Numbered from the stretch's first letter, positions 17,994 through 28,392 are shown. The stretch: DNA of 64,000 bases from Prevotella micans DSM 21469 = JCM 16134 (GCF_000614105.1 NZ_BAKH01000003.1:1-64000), one strand, 5' to 3'. The notes: generated from the letters alone by a model not told the origin. A program made the numbers and translations.

Positions 17994-19772
17994 ATGGGAA
18001 AAAAAATTCAGTTCAGTCTCATCTATCGAGACATGTGGCAGAGCTCTGGAAAGTTTCAGCCACGCAAGGACCAATTGGTGCGCATAGCTCCTATTTTCAT
18101 TGAAATGGGTTGTTTCGCACGTGTTGAGACCAATGGTGGAGCTTTCGAACAGGTTAACCTGCTCGCAGGAGAGAATCCAAACGATTCAGTTCGCGCTTAT
18201 TGTGAAATTCTGCACAAAGCCGGAATAAAAACTCACATGCTCGACCGCGGGTTGAACGCTTTGCGAATGTATCCCGTGCCTGACGATGTTCGCGCAATGA
18301 TGTATCGCGTGAAGCATGCACAAGGAGTCGACATTCCACGCATTTTCGACGGACTGAATGACATCCGTAACATTGCCCCCTCTATCAAATGGGCAAAAGA
18401 AGCAGGAATGACTCCACAAGGAACACTTTGCATAACAACCTCACCCGTTCATACACTGGAATATTACAGTAAATTAGCTGATGAAGAAATCGCAGCCGGA
18501 GCAGAAGAAATTTGCTTAAAGGATATGGCTGGAATCGGCCAGCCGGCATTTCTTGGCCAGTTAACTAAAATGATAAAAGATAAACATCCCGATATCATCC
18601 TCGAATATCACGGCCATTCCGGTCCAGGTCTGTCAATGGCATCAATGCTCGAGGTTGCCAAAAACGGAATCGACATCCTCGACGTGGCCATCGAACCGCT
18701 GTCATGGGGAAAGGTTCATCCCGACGTAATCTCCGTGCAAAGCATGCTCAAAAACGCCGGCTTCGACGTGCCTGAAATAAATATGGACGCCTATATGAAG
18801 GCCCGCGCACTTACACAAGAATTCATAGACGAATGGTTGGGGTATTTCATCAATCCGCAAAACAAAATCATGAGTTCGCTATTACTTGACTGTGGACTTC
18901 CAGGTGGAATGATGGGCTCAATGATGGCCGACCTAGGTGGTATTCGAGCCTCTATTAACAACCTTCGTAAAAAGAAAGGCGAAGAAGAACTCAGCGTAGA
19001 CGACATGCTCGTAAAACTATTCGACGAGGTAGCATATGTTTGGCCGCGCATAGGTTATCCACCACTCGTGACCCCATTCTCGCAATACACCAAGAATATC
19101 GCCCTGATGAACCTTCTCACTATAGAACAGGGCAAAGGACGATTCGTTATGATGGACGACTCTATGTGGGGAATGATTCTCGGACGAAGTGGAAAAGTAC
19201 CCGGAGAAATATGCCAAGAGCTCAAAGAGCTGGCTGCACAGAAAGGACTACAATTCACCGACGCTGACCCGCATACACTCCTTCCCAATGCCCTCGACGA
19301 CTTCCGTAAGGAGATGGACGAAAATAGATGGGAATACGGGCAGGATGAAGAAGAACTCTTCGAACTCGCAATGCATCCCGAGCAATATCGCAACTACAAG
19401 AGTGGCCAAGCTAAGAAAAACTTCCTGGCCGACCTCCAGGCAGCCAAAGACGCCAAGCTCGGCGCCAAGATAAGTCCCGAAGAAGCAACCGCTTTCAAAC
19501 ACGCCAAGGCCGATGCTATCGTAGCCCCTGTAAAAGGACAAATATTTTGGGAATTCCAAGGCGACGGAGAAATCTCCCCAGCCATCGAGCCATACATTGG
19601 CAAGGAATATAAAGAATCTGACACCTTCTGCTACATTCTCTCACCCTGGGGTGAATTTGTCGACATTCCTGCCAACCTAGGTGGTAAACTTGTTGAAATA
19701 AACGCCAAACAAGGTTCGAAAATCAATAAGGGCGACGTGATAGCTTACATTGAGCGTCCACACGAAGCATAA
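17994..19772 (+). CDS. Oxaloacetate decarboxylase/pyruvate carboxylase subunit B family carboxyltransferase
   Basis: The 592-residue product starts at the ATG at 17994 (GKKIQFSLIYRDMWQSSGKF); a longer frame from 17913 overlaps the promoter. Residues 1-280 form the HMGL-like TIM barrel (EICLKDMAGIG, LEYHGHSGPG, with metal-binding His), followed by the conserved PYC_OADA domain (DCGLPGGMMGSM). The C-terminus folds like a biotinyl domain (IVAPVKGQIFWEF to INKGDVIAYIE). The biotin-accepting AMKM motif is replaced by SPWG, so no biotinyl lysine is present. The enzyme may use a separate biotin carrier or have a changed chemistry. It stands alone with its own promoter and terminator. The family is sure; the exact reaction is not. 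Confidence 0.85.
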   Translation: MGKKIQFSLIYRDMWQSSGKFQPRKDQLVRIAPIFIEMGCFARVETNGGAFEQVNLLAGENPNDSVRAYCEILHKAGIKTHMLDRGLNALRMYPVPDDVRAMMYRVKHAQGVDIPRIFDGLNDIRNIAPSIKWAKEAGMTPQGTLCITTSPVHTLEYYSKLADEEIAAGAEEICLKDMAGIGQPAFLGQLTKMIKDKHPDIILEYHGHSGPGLSMASMLEVAKNGIDILDVAIEPLSWGKVHPDVISVQSMLKNAGFDVPEINMDAYMKARALTQEFIDEWLGYFINPQNKIMSSLLLDCGLPGGMMGSMMADLGGIRASINNLRKKKGEEELSVDDMLVKLFDEVAYVWPRIGYPPLVTPFSQYTKNIALMNLLTIEQGKGRFVMMDDSMWGMILGRSGKVPGEICQELKELAAQKGLQFTDADPHTLLPNALDDFRKEMDENRWEYGQDEEELFELAMHPEQYRNYKSGQAKKNFLADLQAAKDAKLGAKISPEEATAFKHAKADAIVAPVKGQIFWEFQGDGEISPAIEPYIGKEYKESDTFCYILSPWGEFVDIPANLGGKLVEINAKQGSKINKGDVIAYIERPHEA

Positions 19773-19803
19773 ACAAGTCTGTTCAGTTAATCTTCTCTAT
19801 ATG

Positions 19804-19841
19804 CACGATTCATTCCTTTTCGGAATGAATCGTGTTTTTTT
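19804..19841 (+). terminator. Intrinsic terminator of the carboxyltransferase gene
   Basis: A perfect 13-bp stem CACGATTCATTCC/GGAATGAATCGTG with loop TTTTC (19804-19834) is followed by seven T. Confidence 0.92.
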
Positions 19842-19881
19842 ATGCTTAAATGAGAATCCAACAATATAAATCAAAAATGTA

Positions 19882-19916
19882 AAGTCCCTTGTAAATCGTT
19901 GTATTTACAAGGACTT
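19882..19916 (-). terminator. Probable original tRNA-Leu terminator, displaced by the element
   Basis: The inverted repeat ATTTACAAGGACTT/AAGTCCCTTGTAAAT (19903-19916 with 19882-19896, one bulged base) is followed on the minus strand by TACATTTTTG. It directly abuts attL. Before integration it would have lain just past the 3' end of the tRNA-Leu gene that now sits at 38751-38832, so it is best read as that gene's stranded terminator. Confidence 0.65.
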
Positions 19917-19930
19917 ATAGTACCCAGAGC
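19917..19930. repeat. attL core
   Basis: ATAGTACCCAGAGC is identical to the attR core inside tRNA-Leu. The outer side (left) is chromosomal and the inner side leads to the integrase gene. The 225 bases between attL and the integrase contain no gene that I can support. Confidence 0.88.
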
Positions 19931-20155
19931 TGGTACAAAGCAGGTAAAACAAGAGAAACGAAAATAATATATTATACTGACAATCAACTATTTATATTTG
20001 GCAATTTTACCCGTTCTTGCCTGTTTTTAGTTAGATACTACACTTTGACATTCGGAACTTTTTAGTATCTCATGCAAAATAAGAAAATATCTGAAAATAA
20101 ATGAGTTAATGATTTTACTCGGTTCTATACTCATTCAGGTACATAACTATCAATT

Positions 20156-21379
20156 ATGGCAAAATTAGAAAATAAAGCAAAGGAAAATCCGAAATTGGAG
20201 CAAAATGTGCTTTCTGATGGTCGAATAAGTCTTTATCTGGAGTATTATCTCGGTAGAGAAGAAACGCCAGTGTTGGACGAAAACGGTAATCCTGTTTTGT
20301 ACGAAACAGGAAAGATGGCTGGTAAGCCCAAAGTACATATTAAGCATAACAGGCGAAAAGAGAATTTGCAGTTGTACTTGATAGCTAAGCCCCGTACTCC
20401 TGCGGAAAGGCAACAGAACAAGGAAACTCTTGAATTGGCTGCCAAAATTCGTGCGGAGCGTGAACAGGAATTTAAGGAGAGTATGCTCGGTTACCGTTTG
20501 AAGAAAGATAGAAATATCAACTTCCTAGACTACTATCAGGCTTACATAGATACTTACTCGAAGAAAGACCTGCGAATGATTAAGATTGCCTTGAACCGTT
20601 TTAATGACTTTTTGAAAGAGCAATATCCTGTTTATGAATTTAGTATTAAGCCCGAACTAATAACCAAAGATATGATGGAACACTTTGTTGAATATTTGCA
20701 ATCACGAAGTGTTGTTGAAGGAGCAAAAAGTATCTATCAGCGTTTCAAGAAAGTTATACATTATGCCATTGACCATGAAGTAATGCAGAAAGATCCCTGC
20801 AAAGGTGTTGTGTGCAAGGTAGATGACCAAGTGTTGCGCAAAGATGTACTCTCAATGGACGAAATACAGGCATTGATTCAATGTCATTATGAGAATGAGA
20901 ATCCTAATGTTAGACGTGCTTTTATTCTCTGTCTCTATTGTGGCCTACGCTTCTGTGATGTAAAAGACCTTACCTATAAGAATGTAGATTATACCAATCG
21001 CCTGCTGAAGTTTGAACAGAATAAGACCAAAGGACATTCTGCACATAGTGGTGTAGTTATTCCTCTGAACAACGGATTGCTTTCATTGATAGGTGAAGCA
21101 CCTGAGGATTTAAGTTCCTCTATCTTCAACCTCCCTTCATATGAGAGCTGCAGCAAATCTGTTAAACGATGGGTGAAACGTGCTAGCATTAACAAACACA
21201 TCAGTTGGCATTGTGCTCGCCATAGCTTTGCAGTGAATATCCTCAACAATGGGGCTAACATCAAAACCGTCGCCAGTTTATTAGGACATAGCGGATTGAA
21301 ACACACCGAGAAATATACTCGTGCTGTGGATAAATTGAAGCCGGAGGCAATCAATAGTTTGCCTGAATTGAAGATTTAA
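20156..21379 (+). CDS. int: Tyrosine recombinase (integrase) of the element
   Basis: The 407-residue product has an arm-binding N-terminal domain (LYLEYYLGREETPV; residues 15-105), a SAM-like core-binding domain (residues ~110-215) and the catalytic domain. Catalytic residues are visible: Arg in LYCGLRFCDVKDL, His-x-x-Arg in SWHCARHSFAV, His in LLGHSGLKHTEKYTR, and the nucleophile Tyr in that last motif. The length is typical of integrases of Bacteroides mobilizable and conjugative elements. Its place next to attL, reading into the element, fits its job in cutting the tRNA-Leu att site. It appears intact. Confidence 0.95.
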   Translation: MAKLENKAKENPKLEQNVLSDGRISLYLEYYLGREETPVLDENGNPVLYETGKMAGKPKVHIKHNRRKENLQLYLIAKPRTPAERQQNKETLELAAKIRAEREQEFKESMLGYRLKKDRNINFLDYYQAYIDTYSKKDLRMIKIALNRFNDFLKEQYPVYEFSIKPELITKDMMEHFVEYLQSRSVVEGAKSIYQRFKKVIHYAIDHEVMQKDPCKGVVCKVDDQVLRKDVLSMDEIQALIQCHYENENPNVRRAFILCLYCGLRFCDVKDLTYKNVDYTNRLLKFEQNKTKGHSAHSGVVIPLNNGLLSLIGEAPEDLSSSIFNLPSYESCSKSVKRWVKRASINKHISWHCARHSFAVNILNNGANIKTVASLLGHSGLKHTEKYTRAVDKLKPEAINSLPELKI

Positions 21380-21424
21380 GATGAAAAACGAATTGAAAAA
21401 CATTTTTTTGATTCAACAGAACTG

Positions 21425-21432
21425 TATTTTTG
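21425..21432 (+). promoter_or_regulatory. -7 box before the XRE regulator and defence operon
   Basis: TATTTTTG fits TAnnTTTG and lies 63 bases before the XRE gene. A TTTG at 21407-21410 is closer than usual (14 bases), so the upstream element is uncertain. Confidence 0.4.
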
Positions 21433-21495
21433 CATGAAAAGCATGTGCTTTAAGAAATAATGAGTAATTTTATGGCGTAATCAAGTTACATAAGT

Positions 21496-21705
21496 ATGGA
21501 ACGTAAGAAAATCAATCGCCTAAAGGTGGTACTCGCCGAGAAAGGAATGACAAATAAACAACTGGCAGAAATCTTGGATAAAGACCCTGCGGTTATATCA
21601 AAGTGGGTTACGAATGTAGCCCAACCCAATGTTGAAATGTTCATTCAGTTGGCAAAGATATTGGGAGTGAGAGTTGATGATTTGTTGTGGACAGATGATT
21701 TGTAG
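21496..21705 (+). CDS. Small XRE-family helix-turn-helix regulator
   Basis: The 69-residue product is a single Cro/C1-type HTH domain (AEKGMTNKQLAEILDKDPA, VISKWVTNVAQPNVEMF, LGVRVDDLLW). It starts 23 bases before the PLD-helicase gene and is presumably co-transcribed. In this position such small proteins often repress the restriction or defence genes that follow, but this is inference. The gene looks complete. Confidence 0.85.
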   Translation: MERKKINRLKVVLAEKGMTNKQLAEILDKDPAVISKWVTNVAQPNVEMFIQLAKILGVRVDDLLWTDDL

Positions 21706-21728
21706 TTGGCTATTGAAGGAATTGTATT

Positions 21729-24700
21729 ATGGCACGAATTTATGATAATATAGAAAGCAAGTTTGCCGAAGGGCTGCAAGGAATTATTACCAATACGGGT
21801 GTAAAGCGCGTGGACTTCTGCGTTGGTTATTTTAATCTGCGTGGATGGAATATTGTTGTTGACCAAATTGATTCGCTTACTGGCGATTATATCTATGAAA
21901 ACGATGAACGCGTATTTCGCAAATGTAGATTGCTCATTGGTATGCATCGCCCAGCCGAAGAGATAATACGGCAGCTTTACACAGAACAGCCATTGCCTGA
22001 TACCAATTATGTAAGCCAGTGCAAACTGGCGATAAGTCGTGAGTTCAGACGCCAGCTGCAATTAGGTTTCCCTACAAAACAGGATGAGTTCACGCTTCGT
22101 CGCCTTTCCAAACAGATGAAAGACGAAAAGGTATGCGTGAAGTTATATCTTCGTGAACCACTTCATGCAAAACTCTATCTTGCCTATCGTCCTGATGATA
22201 ATTTCAATAAGATTCAAGCCATCATGGGTAGTAGCAATCTTACCTATTCGGGACTTACAAGGCAAGGAGAGTTGAACGCTGAATTTGGAGATAGTGATAG
22301 TGCTGAAAAATTAGCTTGTTGGTTTGATGAACGTTGGGAAGATAAGTTTTGTCTTGATATAACTAAAGAGTTAATAGAAATTATCGATAATAGCTGGGCT
22401 GGCGATAAAGACATTCCTCCTTACTACATCTATCTCAAAACTGCATATCACTTAAGTGAAGAAGCACGCTCTGGAATTAAAGAGTTTACGATTCCTGCAG
22501 AATTTAAGAATAGTCTTTTTGACTTTCAACAGACAGCTGTAAAGATTGCTGCCCGTCATCTTAACAATGAGAAACGTGGTGGAGCAATGATTGGAGACGT
22601 TGTTGGATTGGGAAAAACCATAACAGCTTGTGCTATTGCGAAAATGTATGAAAACACCTTTGGCAGCAACACGCTGATAATCTGTCCTGCCAACTTGCAG
22701 GATATGTGGGCAAAGTATCGTAAACAGTATGACCTGAAGGCAGATATTATATCGATGGCAAAACCTATCGATGTAGACAATGCACGCTACTACAAGCTCA
22801 TCATCGTAGACGAGAGCCACAACTTGCGCAACAGTCAAGGTATGCGCTATCGCAATATCAGAGATTTGATACAGAAACAGGATTGCAAAGTATTGTTGCT
22901 TACAGCTACACCCTATAACAAACAATACAAAGATTTGAGCAGTCAGTTGCGTTTGTTTATAGATGATGACACCGACTTGGGTATTCGTCCGGAGGCCTAT
23001 ATCCGTGAGATTGGTGGTGAAAGGAAGTTTGCCGAGAAGCACGAGGACTTTATACGCAGCATCAAGGCGTTTGAACGAAGTGATTGTCAGGAAGACTGGC
23101 AAGAACTGATGAAACTCTTCCTGATTCGACGTACACGCACCTTCATTAAAGATAATTATGCTAAGACCGACCCCACGAATGGGCGAAAGTATTTGGAGTT
23201 CAAGGATGGGCATAAGTCGTATTTCCCTGATCGGGTGCCCAAAGCCGTCAAATTCAAAACAGCTGATGGTGACCAATATAGCAGGCTTTATTCAGAACAA
23301 ATGATTGGACTGATGGAGAGCTTGAATCTTCCTCGTTACGGTCTGATACATTACTTAGACAAGAAGAAAGCAGAAGATGCATCGAAGTATGAGAAGAACC
23401 TGATAGAAAACCTATCACGTGCAGGAGCACGTATGATGGGATTTTGTAAGAGCACCTTCTTCAAACGTATCGACAGTAGCGGTTTCTCGTTCCTGATTAC
23501 CCTGTTCCGCCACATACTGCGTAATGCCGTATATCTCTATGCTATCGACAATAAATTGAAGTTGCCCGTCAGTGATGAAAATACGTTCCCTGAGGATTTC
23601 ATAGATGATGCAGATATCAACGATGTATTTACAAACGACGACGAGCATGAAGAGTATTCCTCCGGCGACAACCTAATAACCGTTCCCAACGACATGCAGG
23701 TCTACATGGATAAAGCTAAGGAGTATTACAATGGCTTGATTGGCAAGAACAATGTGCAATGGATAGATTCCAAGTACTTTAAGCGCACGCTCAAGCAGCA
23801 ATTGAAAAAAGATTGCGAGCAACTGATTGCCATGATTAACCTATGTGACGCATGGAATCCACAGACCGATCAAAAGCTCAATGAGTTGGAAGGCTTATTG
23901 AACGATAAGCATCAGAAGGATAAGATTGTGGTCTTTACGCAATATTCAGATACGGCAAACTACGTATATTATCAACTCAAGAAGCGTGGTTTCAAGCACA
24001 TAGAGAAAGTGACGGGAGGCACAAAGAATCCAACGGATGTTGTTGACAGATTTTCGCCCATTAGTAACAAGGCTGATGTTTCCACAGAGAATGAATTGCG
24101 TGTGCTGATAGCAACTGATGTGCTGAGTGAAGGGCAAAACCTGCAAGATTCACATGTCATCGTGAACTACGATCTGCCGTGGGCTATTATCCGACTTATT
24201 CAGCGTGCAGGACGTGTGGATCGTATCGATCAGAGTTCTGAGCAAATCTATTGTTATTCTTTCTTCCCTGCTGACAAAGTAGAGGAGATTATTCGCTTAC
24301 GCACACGCCTTAACGAACGAATTAATGAAAATGCTGGTATTGTGGGGAGTGATGAGGTGTTCTTTGAGGGCAACGAACAGAACCTACGTGATATGTATAA
24401 TGAGAATAGTAGTAGCTTAGACGAGGATGAAGATGATATAGAAGTCGACCTTGGGTCACAAGCTTACCAGATATGGAAGAATGCAACAGATGCCAATCCA
24501 GACTTAAAACGTATTATCCCAGCAATACCAAACATCGCTTATTCTACAAAGGCAGCAAATGACATTAGTGAGGATGGCGTTATTACCTACGCACGCACTT
24601 ATAATGACTTCGACGTACTTTCGTGGTATAATTCTAAAGGAGATATTGTTAGTCAGTCGCAAAAGCGTATCCTGCAAACAATGGCATGCACCATTAAAGA

Positions 24701-25106
24701 ACCTTGTCTACCTGCACAGGATAATCATCTGTCATTGGTTGAGAAAGCGGTAAAAAGTATTAAGAACGAGAACACTAATGTTGGAGGTATCCTTGGTAGT
24801 CGATTCAGTACTAAACGTAAAATCTATGAGTTGCTGAATCACTATTATGAGCAACCTTTAAATCTTTTTAATACGCAAGCAAAGAAAGATATATTAAAGT
24901 TTGCTATCGACCAAGTATACAACTATCCGTTATTGGAAAACTCTAAATTTATCCTTGGTAGAATGATGCGTACAGGCAATACACATGACGATATTGTCGA
25001 CACTGTCATTGAAATGTATGAGAATGCAAATCTTTGTCGTATAGACGAAGACAAAATTAAACATAAAGACCCTGTGATTATCTGTTCTATGGGATTAAAA
25101 AAATAA
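21729..25106 (+). CDS. PLD-nuclease / SNF2-type helicase fusion, likely restriction or anti-phage subunit
   Basis: The 1125-residue product has an N-terminal phospholipase-D-like domain (residues ~1-210). Its single HKD-type motif is LHAKLYL followed by MGSSNLTYSG (near residues 145-172), so a dimer would be needed for nuclease activity. A superfamily 2 helicase follows, with Walker A GDVVGLGKT (near 288), motif II VDESHN (near 360), motif III LLLTATPYNK, motif V VLIATDVLSEGQNLQ and motif VI IQRAGRVDRIDQ (near 825). The C-terminal ~250 residues begin with an acidic stretch and are not recognised. It is followed after 4 bases by a DNA methylase, as expected of a restriction-like pair. DISARM class 1 also pairs such modules, but there they are separate genes. 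Confidence 0.88.
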   Translation: MARIYDNIESKFAEGLQGIITNTGVKRVDFCVGYFNLRGWNIVVDQIDSLTGDYIYENDERVFRKCRLLIGMHRPAEEIIRQLYTEQPLPDTNYVSQCKLAISREFRRQLQLGFPTKQDEFTLRRLSKQMKDEKVCVKLYLREPLHAKLYLAYRPDDNFNKIQAIMGSSNLTYSGLTRQGELNAEFGDSDSAEKLACWFDERWEDKFCLDITKELIEIIDNSWAGDKDIPPYYIYLKTAYHLSEEARSGIKEFTIPAEFKNSLFDFQQTAVKIAARHLNNEKRGGAMIGDVVGLGKTITACAIAKMYENTFGSNTLIICPANLQDMWAKYRKQYDLKADIISMAKPIDVDNARYYKLIIVDESHNLRNSQGMRYRNIRDLIQKQDCKVLLLTATPYNKQYKDLSSQLRLFIDDDTDLGIRPEAYIREIGGERKFAEKHEDFIRSIKAFERSDCQEDWQELMKLFLIRRTRTFIKDNYAKTDPTNGRKYLEFKDGHKSYFPDRVPKAVKFKTADGDQYSRLYSEQMIGLMESLNLPRYGLIHYLDKKKAEDASKYEKNLIENLSRAGARMMGFCKSTFFKRIDSSGFSFLITLFRHILRNAVYLYAIDNKLKLPVSDENTFPEDFIDDADINDVFTNDDEHEEYSSGDNLITVPNDMQVYMDKAKEYYNGLIGKNNVQWIDSKYFKRTLKQQLKKDCEQLIAMINLCDAWNPQTDQKLNELEGLLNDKHQKDKIVVFTQYSDTANYVYYQLKKRGFKHIEKVTGGTKNPTDVVDRFSPISNKADVSTENELRVLIATDVLSEGQNLQDSHVIVNYDLPWAIIRLIQRAGRVDRIDQSSEQIYCYSFFPADKVEEIIRLRTRLNERINENAGIVGSDEVFFEGNEQNLRDMYNENSSSLDEDEDDIEVDLGSQAYQIWKNATDANPDLKRIIPAIPNIAYSTKAANDISEDGVITYARTYNDFDVLSWYNSKGDIVSQSQKRILQTMACTIKEPCLPAQDNHLSLVEKAVKSIKNENTNVGGILGSRFSTKRKIYELLNHYYEQPLNLFNTQAKKDILKFAIDQVYNYPLLENSKFILGRMMRTGNTHDDIVDTVIEMYENANLCRIDEDKIKHKDPVIICSMGLKK

Positions 25107-25110
25107 AATA

Positions 25111-28100
25111 ATGAAAAGGAATATATTCAACCAGTATATATCAGCATCCGATTTTAAGGGACTGTTCGTAAGTGAAATGCTATGGAACAACCCTTTAGGA
25201 GCTACACAACTACCCGAAATAACAATAGAAGACAAAACGTTTCACATAAAGGAGATTGCCGAACGAAATGGATTTCAAATTCTGCAATGCCATGTCGAAG
25301 ATATTCCTTCGTCGGCCATGTGCAAGAAGATTGACCATAAGATTCGGAAGAATGCCGAAAACTATATTTGCATCTTTATGGTTTCGAGTACGGTGCACCA
25401 TCTTTGGGTGGCTCCTGTGAAAAAGGTAGAGAAGCGGGATATCGTGTTGGTTGAATATGATTCGCTTGACAAAGCAGGGTTCTTGTTTGAGAAAATGGAG
25501 GCTCTGTCGTTCACCCTGGAAGATAATCCCACCATTCTCGACATCATAGCGAAGGTGCAGGCGGCATTTCTCATCAATTCAGAGAAAATCACCAAAGACT
25601 TCTATGCCGGGTTCAAGAAAGAGCATAGCAACTTCGCTAAATTCATCTCTGGCATTGACGACCATATCGATGACAAGCAGAATAAGAACAAGCAGTGGTA
25701 CACCTCGGTGATGCTCAATAGGCTGATGTTCTGTTATTTCATTCAGAAGAAAGAGTTTCTCGATGGAGACGTGGATTACCTGCGACACAAATTAGAGTGG
25801 ACACGTCAGCAGGATGGCGAAAACCGCTTTTTCAACAAGTTCTATAAAGGCTTTCTTGTCAACCTGTTCCATGATGGACTCAATGCGCCCAAACACAGCC
25901 ATGAGTTTGAAAAGATTTATGGGCGCATTCCTTATCTGAATGGTGGCATGTTCGATGTGCACCAAATAGAAAGGGAATATGCTAATTTGGATATTGCTGA
26001 TGAGGCTTTTATTAGTCTCTTCGACTTCTTCGATAAATGGCATTGGCATTTAGACGACCGTATGACTGCTTCTGGACGTGATATCAATCCTGATGTCTTA
26101 GGATATATATTTGAGCAATATATCAACGACCGAGCCCAAATGGGAGCTTATTACACAAAGGAGGATATTACTGAATATATCGGGCGTAACACGATTGTCC
26201 CTTATTTAATGTCTACTGTTAAGCGTAAAGATGAAAAGCATTTCCACGCAAACAGCGAACTATGGCAGTATCTGAAAGAGAGTGGTGATAAGTACATCTT
26301 CGATGCTATGAAGAAAGGAGTTGACCAAACTATTCCTGAGGAAATAGCAATAGGACTTGACACCACAAAGCCCAACCTTTTGGAACGTCGTTGCCATTGG
26401 AACGAGCGCACACCTGAAGCATTAGCTCTACCTACAGAGATTTGGCGTGAGACCATTGAACGACTACAACGTTACAACAACATTAAAGAGAAAATTGTAA
26501 AAGGAGAAATCACTGACGTCAATGATTTCATCACTTACAACCTCAACATACGCCAGTTTGTAACTGATTATCTTGCACACACACAAGACCATCTGTTTGT
26601 AAAGCATTTCTACCATGCATTGCAGCATGTCACAATACTCGACCCTACCTGTGGTTCGGGGGCTTTCCTCTTTGCTGCACTCAATATCCTTGAGCCGCTC
26701 TACGAGGTATGCATCAACCGTATGCAGGAATTCAATGCAAAGAATTCTCAACTCTTCAAACAAGAGCTACAGGAGATTGAACATAAATATCGTTCTAACA
26801 TACAATACTTCATCTATAAGAGCATCATTCTCCGCAATCTCTATGGTGTCGACATTATGGTCGAAGCTACAGAAATAGCCAAACTACGTTTGTTCCTAAA
26901 GATGGTGGCAGTAGTTGAAGTAGACAAACGTGACCCGAACTTAGGACTTGACCCTTTGCCCGACATCGATTTCAACATCCGTTGTGGCAACACGCTTGTG
27001 GGCTATGCTACACAGAAAGAACTGGAACGGGACTTGGTGCAAGGCGATATGTTTGCCATTGAAGAATTTAAGGCAAAAGTGAATGATGAGATGGATAAGG
27101 TAGCCCGCACTTACGACATATTCAAGAACATACAACTGAAGCAAACAGAGGATATGGCAGCTTTCAAGCATGCCAAACATGAGCTGAAAGAACGGCTCAC
27201 ACAGCTTAACGACCTGTTGAATCATAAAATGTTTGGTGCTGTGGGCACTGCCGCTGATTACGAGGCCTGGTATCAGTTGCACCAACCCTTTCATTGGCTT
27301 GCTGAATTCTACGATATTATCAATGATCACGGAGGATTCGATGTGATTATTGGGAATCCACCGTATGTGGAGAATAGACCATCTAATATACGATACAGGA
27401 TTTTACATTATGAGACAATAGCGTGTGGAAACCTATATGCTTTTACGTTAGAAAGGGAATACTCTCTAATTAATGAAAAAGGACTGATGGGAAACATCGT
27501 TCCTGTCTCAATTATGTCTACTCCTGGTTATGTAAATTTGCGGAAGTTTATCCATAAAAAAGGGACAAGCTATTTTTCATCATACAACATCCATCCGTGT
27601 TGTCTTTTTGAGGGTGTGCATCCACGACTTGCTATTGTTATAAATACTCTTGACAGCATAAACAATGATGTTTATGTATCTCAATACTACAAATGGACAG
27701 TATCAGAAAGATCTATTCTTTTTAGGAAATGTTGCTATATAAAACTTGCATTAGAATTAGTAGACAGTTCTATAAATCGCTCCTTCCCGAAAATATCAAA
27801 TAACATCCAAAACCAGATTCTTTTAAAAATTAAGCGAGAAAAGAAACCAATTGGTTATTATCAGATGAAACAGGGTGTTTCCTTTTGGTACAGACGGGCA
27901 TTCGGTGCATTCATCTTGTTCTACGATAAAAAACCATTAATGTTTGATGAATATGGGCATCAAATAGTTCCAACCGAATTAAAGGAACTTGTTTTCGACG
28001 AAAAATACCAAGATATAATTTTAGCTGTTTATCACTCATCCTTATTCTATTGGTTTACGTATTCATTTAGTGATTGTAGAAATATCAATAAACCTGAGGT

Positions 28101-28392
28101 CGAGGATTTTCAGATTAACTTGGATACATGTAAACAAAACTATAGTCGTTTATTGGGCAGCCTTTCTTTAAAACTATCTAAAGATTTGCAAGCTAATTCT
28201 CAGTTCTTAGAATATAATTATTCTTCAGGTTGGAGACGGTTTCAAGCATTCTATCCACGGAAGTCTAAGCCCATTATTGACGAGATAGACAAGCTCCTTG
28301 CTCGTCACTATGGCTTTACCGAAGAAGAGTTAGATTTCATTATCAACTACGACATTAAATATCGTATGGGTGATGAATTAAACGAGGAATAA
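25111..28392 (+). CDS. Eco57I/PglX-like N6-adenine DNA methylase
   Basis: The 1093-residue product carries AdoMet motif I LDPTCGSGAFLF (near residue 511) and catalytic motif IV IIGNPPYVEN (near 748), the DPPY-class signature of N6-adenine methylases. The N-terminal ~500 residues resemble the leading part of type IIG-like and PglX-type enzymes (RLMFCYFIQKKEFL, FEQYINDRAQMGAYYT). I see no certain PD-(D/E)XK motif there. The C-terminal third is the probable target-recognition part. It is 4 bases after the PLD-helicase gene and 18 before the next. It most likely marks host DNA so that the PLD-helicase can tell self from non-self. The recognition sequence cannot be predicted. Confidence 0.88.
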   Translation: MKRNIFNQYISASDFKGLFVSEMLWNNPLGATQLPEITIEDKTFHIKEIAERNGFQILQCHVEDIPSSAMCKKIDHKIRKNAENYICIFMVSSTVHHLWVAPVKKVEKRDIVLVEYDSLDKAGFLFEKMEALSFTLEDNPTILDIIAKVQAAFLINSEKITKDFYAGFKKEHSNFAKFISGIDDHIDDKQNKNKQWYTSVMLNRLMFCYFIQKKEFLDGDVDYLRHKLEWTRQQDGENRFFNKFYKGFLVNLFHDGLNAPKHSHEFEKIYGRIPYLNGGMFDVHQIEREYANLDIADEAFISLFDFFDKWHWHLDDRMTASGRDINPDVLGYIFEQYINDRAQMGAYYTKEDITEYIGRNTIVPYLMSTVKRKDEKHFHANSELWQYLKESGDKYIFDAMKKGVDQTIPEEIAIGLDTTKPNLLERRCHWNERTPEALALPTEIWRETIERLQRYNNIKEKIVKGEITDVNDFITYNLNIRQFVTDYLAHTQDHLFVKHFYHALQHVTILDPTCGSGAFLFAALNILEPLYEVCINRMQEFNAKNSQLFKQELQEIEHKYRSNIQYFIYKSIILRNLYGVDIMVEATEIAKLRLFLKMVAVVEVDKRDPNLGLDPLPDIDFNIRCGNTLVGYATQKELERDLVQGDMFAIEEFKAKVNDEMDKVARTYDIFKNIQLKQTEDMAAFKHAKHELKERLTQLNDLLNHKMFGAVGTAADYEAWYQLHQPFHWLAEFYDIINDHGGFDVIIGNPPYVENRPSNIRYRILHYETIACGNLYAFTLEREYSLINEKGLMGNIVPVSIMSTPGYVNLRKFIHKKGTSYFSSYNIHPCCLFEGVHPRLAIVINTLDSINNDVYVSQYYKWTVSERSILFRKCCYIKLALELVDSSINRSFPKISNNIQNQILLKIKREKKPIGYYQMKQGVSFWYRRAFGAFILFYDKKPLMFDEYGHQIVPTELKELVFDEKYQDIILAVYHSSLFYWFTYSFSDCRNINKPEVEDFQINLDTCKQNYSRLLGSLSLKLSKDLQANSQFLEYNYSSGWRRFQAFYPRKSKPIIDEIDKLLARHYGFTEEELDFIINYDIKYRMGDELNEE

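Noticed and set aside
20165..20445. Minus-strand ORFs inside the integrase gene
   Set aside because: They are shadows of an intact, motif-complete gene.
21729..28392. Complete DISARM, BREX or Kiwa system
   Set aside because: DrmA, DrmB, PglZ, BrxL, KwaA and KwaB signatures were not recognised; only the helicase, PLD and methylase modules are shared with such systems.
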